DNA from: DATFLS01 sp964413425 | GTDB lineage: Bacteria > Fidelibacterota > JAANXI01 | Direction of reading: 5' to 3' | DNA length: 36,387 nucleotides | Assembly (NCBI GenBank): GCA_964413425.1 | Contig: CAYPST010000034.1 | Span: 1-36,387, forward strand | Shown: one piece after another, positions 33,886 through 36,387 of the stretch | How the letters are laid out: every line of letters starts with the position of its first letter | Position numbering within the stretch: position 1 is the stretch's first letter | Notes under the pieces: generated by a model | The model's input: only the letters and a program-made list of their open reading frames with translations | Database searches by the model: none | Told to the model about the DNA's origin: nothing | Translations under genes and position numbers: made by a program

Positions 33886-34650
33886 TTATTTTTCACCTGA
33901 ATCAATTCCTGATATCTTCCGGGCCGGCTCTTTGCCGCATTGGTCAAGCGTTCGAAAGCGGATATTTTTTAATGCCGCACTGGTCTGCCAGGCACAAATT
34001 CCCAGGGGCCGCGATAAGCGGACTTCGGAACGTACCGAGAAATGATGCTCTTTCACAGGGACCTCCACCATCTGTTCTCCATCTATCCAGGCCTGTAAGA
34101 CCTGTGTTGTCACCCGGACACGGATGTGGTACCACCGTTGTTTTTCGAACGACCGCGTTGTGGCGGTGAAATTTTCGGAGGCATCTTCGCCGTCGATACT
34201 GCTTATTCCTACAACTGTTCCACCCCATCCACCGACAATAAAAGTGCAGAACTCATTCCGAACCGGAAAGGTTAGGCCACAAAAGAAGTCGTTGCCGCCC
34301 ACGCGCATGGCGTCCAGGGAAATTTCGTAGTTAATGGCTGGAAAATCCCGCTGCCAGGTGATCCCGGTGCAGCCATCACCAAACCCCAGAATGATGGCCT
34401 GATTGCTCACACGAACAGGACCCTGGGGCCCGAAATTGGTCACCGACCATCCTGTCAGATCCCGGCCGTTAAATAGCAGCCGCCCCAGGGAATCCGGCGG
34501 AGCTTCGAAACCGACCTCCGGTGGTCTGTCTGCGGATGCCGGGCTCTCTGTTTCACCCGGATCAGATCGTATGAGAAAGAAAATCCCGGCACCGGCACTC
34601 AAGAAAGCTGCAATAATAAGGAGGTACCGGGATTTCATGGTATGGTTCAC
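33886..34650 (-). CDS. DUF1080-like membrane-anchored protein
   Basis: This protein of about 254 residues has an N-terminal hydrophobic helix (LLIIAAFLSAGAGIFFLI) without a lipobox cysteine, then a single DUF1080-type domain: LFNGRDLTGW, NYEISLDAMRVGGNDFFCG, FIVGGWGGTVVG and WYHIRVRV. It is the tandem paralogue of the next gene downstream, 75 bases away. The helix may be an uncleaved anchor or a signal peptide. The frame starts with GTG at 34650; an ATG at 34638 is equally possible, and neither has a good Shine-Dalgarno. It follows the Gfo/Idh/MocA gene by 49 bases. Confidence 0.83.
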   Translation of the reverse strand: MNHTMKSRYLLIIAAFLSAGAGIFFLIRSDPGETESPASADRPPEVGFEAPPDSLGRLLFNGRDLTGWSVTNFGPQGPVRVSNQAIILGFGDGCTGITWQRDFPAINYEISLDAMRVGGNDFFCGLTFPVRNEFCTFIVGGWGGTVVGISSIDGEDASENFTATTRSFEKQRWYHIRVRVTTQVLQAWIDGEQMVEVPVKEHHFSVRSEVRLSRPLGICAWQTSAALKNIRFRTLDQCGKEPARKISGIDSGEK

Positions 34651-34699
34651 TCATCTATGAATCGGTAGGTTCCGAGTACGGCAATTGTCACTGATCCTT

Positions 34700-35944
34700 T
34701 CAGTCGAACAGGATTTCGCCGCCTCTTCCCTGGGCCACCAGCGACTGGAAGTCCTCCAGATCTTTCTGGACGCCGGCATCAGTCAGGTCGAGAGTTTTCT
34801 TCTGCTCTGCAGCCATATAACTGGCCTGAATCAGCCTGGTTATTTCCAGACCGAACTCCCAATTTAACAAGGGTTCTTCCCCATTCAGGAAAGCCTTTGC
34901 CGTTTCGCGGGTTTCATCAACGTATCCGTATAAATCCGCCTCATTGGGTTGAACCGCGAGTAATCCGCGGGTTGCCGTGGCCTTTTCCAGGGCCATTTCG
35001 GCGTCGGCTACCGCTTCTGCAGCCTCATCGGCAATGAAAATTTCCAGCGGAGAGCGCAGGGAATTCACTTCAAACGCATAACCCGGTCCGAGCCCCTCCA
35101 TTAACAGCCGTAATCCCTGCTTGTCATACATCCAGGAATTGGTAAACTGCCCTTTGACCAGCTGGCCGGTTTCCGGGTTTTTGAAGGTGACGATTCCCGT
35201 GCAGAAATCTTCAGCCGGAGTGTCATTATAATCCACCCCTGTTTTATCGAGGAGTTTCTTTCGATAGTCCGGCTGTCCCCATTTCAATAACGAAATATCG
35301 CACGAGACAGCAACCGGTTCCAGAAAATCAACAGGTTTCCCGAGAGGAGTGAGAACGTACCAGGAGACGGCCACACTATGGCACCCCATATCCGCCAGTA
35401 CGCCGCCGCCCTGTCTGGTCGGATCCCAGAACCAGGGTTCGTGCGGCCCGCCGTGCTCCTCGGAACTTCGGGCAAGCGTAATTGGCCCCATCACTTTCTG
35501 CTCGGGTTCCAGCTGCTGCAAAGCATTCTGAATACTCTTCATGTAAATCTGGTTTTCATGATACGCCGTCGGCAAATTGACTTCGTTGGCCAGTTCGACC
35601 AGTCGTTTCGCCTCTTTTACCGTCCGGGCAAGCGGTTTTTCGCAAATGATGCCCTTTAATTCCGCACCCCCTTTCACTGCCTCCACCACTTCCTCCATGA
35701 CTTCGATTCGGGCATAATTCGGTACGTATAATGCCACCGCATCACAATTCTCACACAATTCTTTAATACTGCCGTAGACGGTACATTCACCCACGCCGTG
35801 CTCGTGCGCATACTCCTGCAAATCCTCTGCCCAGTCCTTTGCATACACCCCTGCCAATTCCGCATTGTTCAGCCATCGCATGGCGCGGATTTGAAACTTT
35901 GCGATAAATCCGGCCCCGATAAATCCCAACTTCAATGTTTCCAT
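34700..35944 (-). CDS. Gfo/Idh/MocA family oxidoreductase
   Basis: This 414-residue cytoplasmic oxidoreductase has a Rossmann motif (GFIGAGFIAKFQIRAM) at its N-terminus, ICEKPLARTVKEA as the catalytic-lysine motif, and a long alpha/beta C-terminal domain with GGGVLADMGCHS. It is longer than the classical family (about 340-360) through C-terminal insertions. AAAGGAGG lies about 7 bases before the ATG. It is the first gene of the eight-gene minus-strand sugar cluster as seen here, so the promoter should lie in the spacer to its right. Likely acts on a sugar or inositol-like substrate; identity unknown. Confidence 0.93.
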   Translation of the reverse strand: METLKLGFIGAGFIAKFQIRAMRWLNNAELAGVYAKDWAEDLQEYAHEHGVGECTVYGSIKELCENCDAVALYVPNYARIEVMEEVVEAVKGGAELKGIICEKPLARTVKEAKRLVELANEVNLPTAYHENQIYMKSIQNALQQLEPEQKVMGPITLARSSEEHGGPHEPWFWDPTRQGGGVLADMGCHSVAVSWYVLTPLGKPVDFLEPVAVSCDISLLKWGQPDYRKKLLDKTGVDYNDTPAEDFCTGIVTFKNPETGQLVKGQFTNSWMYDKQGLRLLMEGLGPGYAFEVNSLRSPLEIFIADEAAEAVADAEMALEKATATRGLLAVQPNEADLYGYVDETRETAKAFLNGEEPLLNWEFGLEITRLIQASYMAAEQKKTLDLTDAGVQKDLEDFQSLVAQGRGGEILFD

Positions 35945-36306
35945 TACACTTCCTCCTTTGCCTGTCTATTCAACGAGATATTCATCATTTCTCTTCTAAA
36001 GAAAAAGGAACCAGTGTTTACCCCTCAATTCAGTGATACGATGAGAAATTCTTAAAATAGTGCAAACTGAATTCCACCTCAGTCGCCAAACCACTTAACA
36101 CCTCTGTGGATTCATGGGCACCTTTATTTCCAGAACGATACTAACTTCAGCTGATAGGAAATTAATTTAATTTCAGGAGTAATTCAAAGCAGTTTTCAGC
36201 GACCTCCCATTTGATGGGAGTCATATCCATCTTTCTCATATTCTATTCAACGGTGAGAATTCTGCTCGGTCCGGAGTAGAACCCCTGCATCCGTGAGATA
36301 AGAAGA
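35945..36306. other. Intergenic region, promoter of the sugar cluster presumed
   Basis: This AT-rich spacer lies upstream of the first Gfo/Idh/MocA gene. No clear -35/-10 pair, operator or repeat was found. The neighbouring plus-strand frames are short and unrecognisable. Confidence 0.35.
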
Positions 36307-36387
36307 TTATTGCGTTGGCGTGAGCATATATTCAGTGAACTTTCCCCAGACCTGAGCCAGAATATTCATCAGATGAAGCGAGAGTAT
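36307..36387 (-). CDS. Possible C-terminal end of a gene continuing past the window edge
   Basis: The minus-strand frame is open from the window end to TAA at 36307-36309 and encodes 26 residues with protein-like character (NILAQVWGKFTEYMLTPTQ). Too short to assign; it could also be chance. Confidence 0.3.
   Translation of the reverse strand: MLSLHLMNILAQVWGKFTEYMLTPTQ

Overview
The window is about 50% GC bacterial chromosome with 24 confident protein genes, no rRNA, tRNA, CRISPR array or transposase that I can see. Gene content suggests a Gram-negative, probably of the FCB group (Calditrichota, Marinimicrobia or Balneolota-like): exported lipoproteins, several Tat-exported sugar enzymes, DUF1080 proteins, a heme-sensing chemoreceptor and a split-Soret-like cytochrome. 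The taxon is inferred from content only.

Layout, left to right. (1) 1-4505: a PEBP/YbhB protein, a truncated membrane-protein remnant, a chemoreceptor with a CxxCH (DUF3365-like) periplasmic domain, and an AEC-family transporter. (2) 4904-10764, all on the minus strand: a molybdenum hydroxylase operon in the order [2Fe-2S] subunit (Tat signal), molybdopterin subunit, FAD subunit with extra cysteines, XdhC, MobA/MocA-like nucleotidyltransferase. This resembles the periplasmic aldehyde oxidoreductase PaoABCD plus a cofactor maturation gene. (3) 11132-18649: a small gene broken by in-frame stops, glutaminyl-peptide cyclotransferase, nucleoside hydrolase, an 84-residue unknown, and a Tat-exported TIM-barrel isomerase, aldo/keto reductase and split-Soret-like cytochrome. 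(4) 19265-24503: leuCD, a PIN-PhoH ATPase on the opposite strand, and a trypsin-like lipoprotein. (5) 24683-35944: eight co-oriented minus-strand genes with three Gfo/Idh/MocA oxidoreductases, a TIM-barrel isomerase, a nucleoside-permease-type MFS transporter, two tandem DUF1080 proteins and an 1123-residue HEAT-repeat protein with two DUF1080 domains. It looks like a glycoside or sugar utilisation locus using 3-keto-sugar chemistry.

Two kinds of intergenic repeat stand out. One is a set of perfect or near-perfect hairpins whose stems differ but whose loops are nearly always T(A/G)A(A/C), found at the left edge, after leuD and between the protease and the HEAT gene. The other is a GC-rich mosaic repeat (890-1056, 11708-11906, 14806-14945) whose copies share modules in different order and orientation, including a 32-base segment inverted between two copies.
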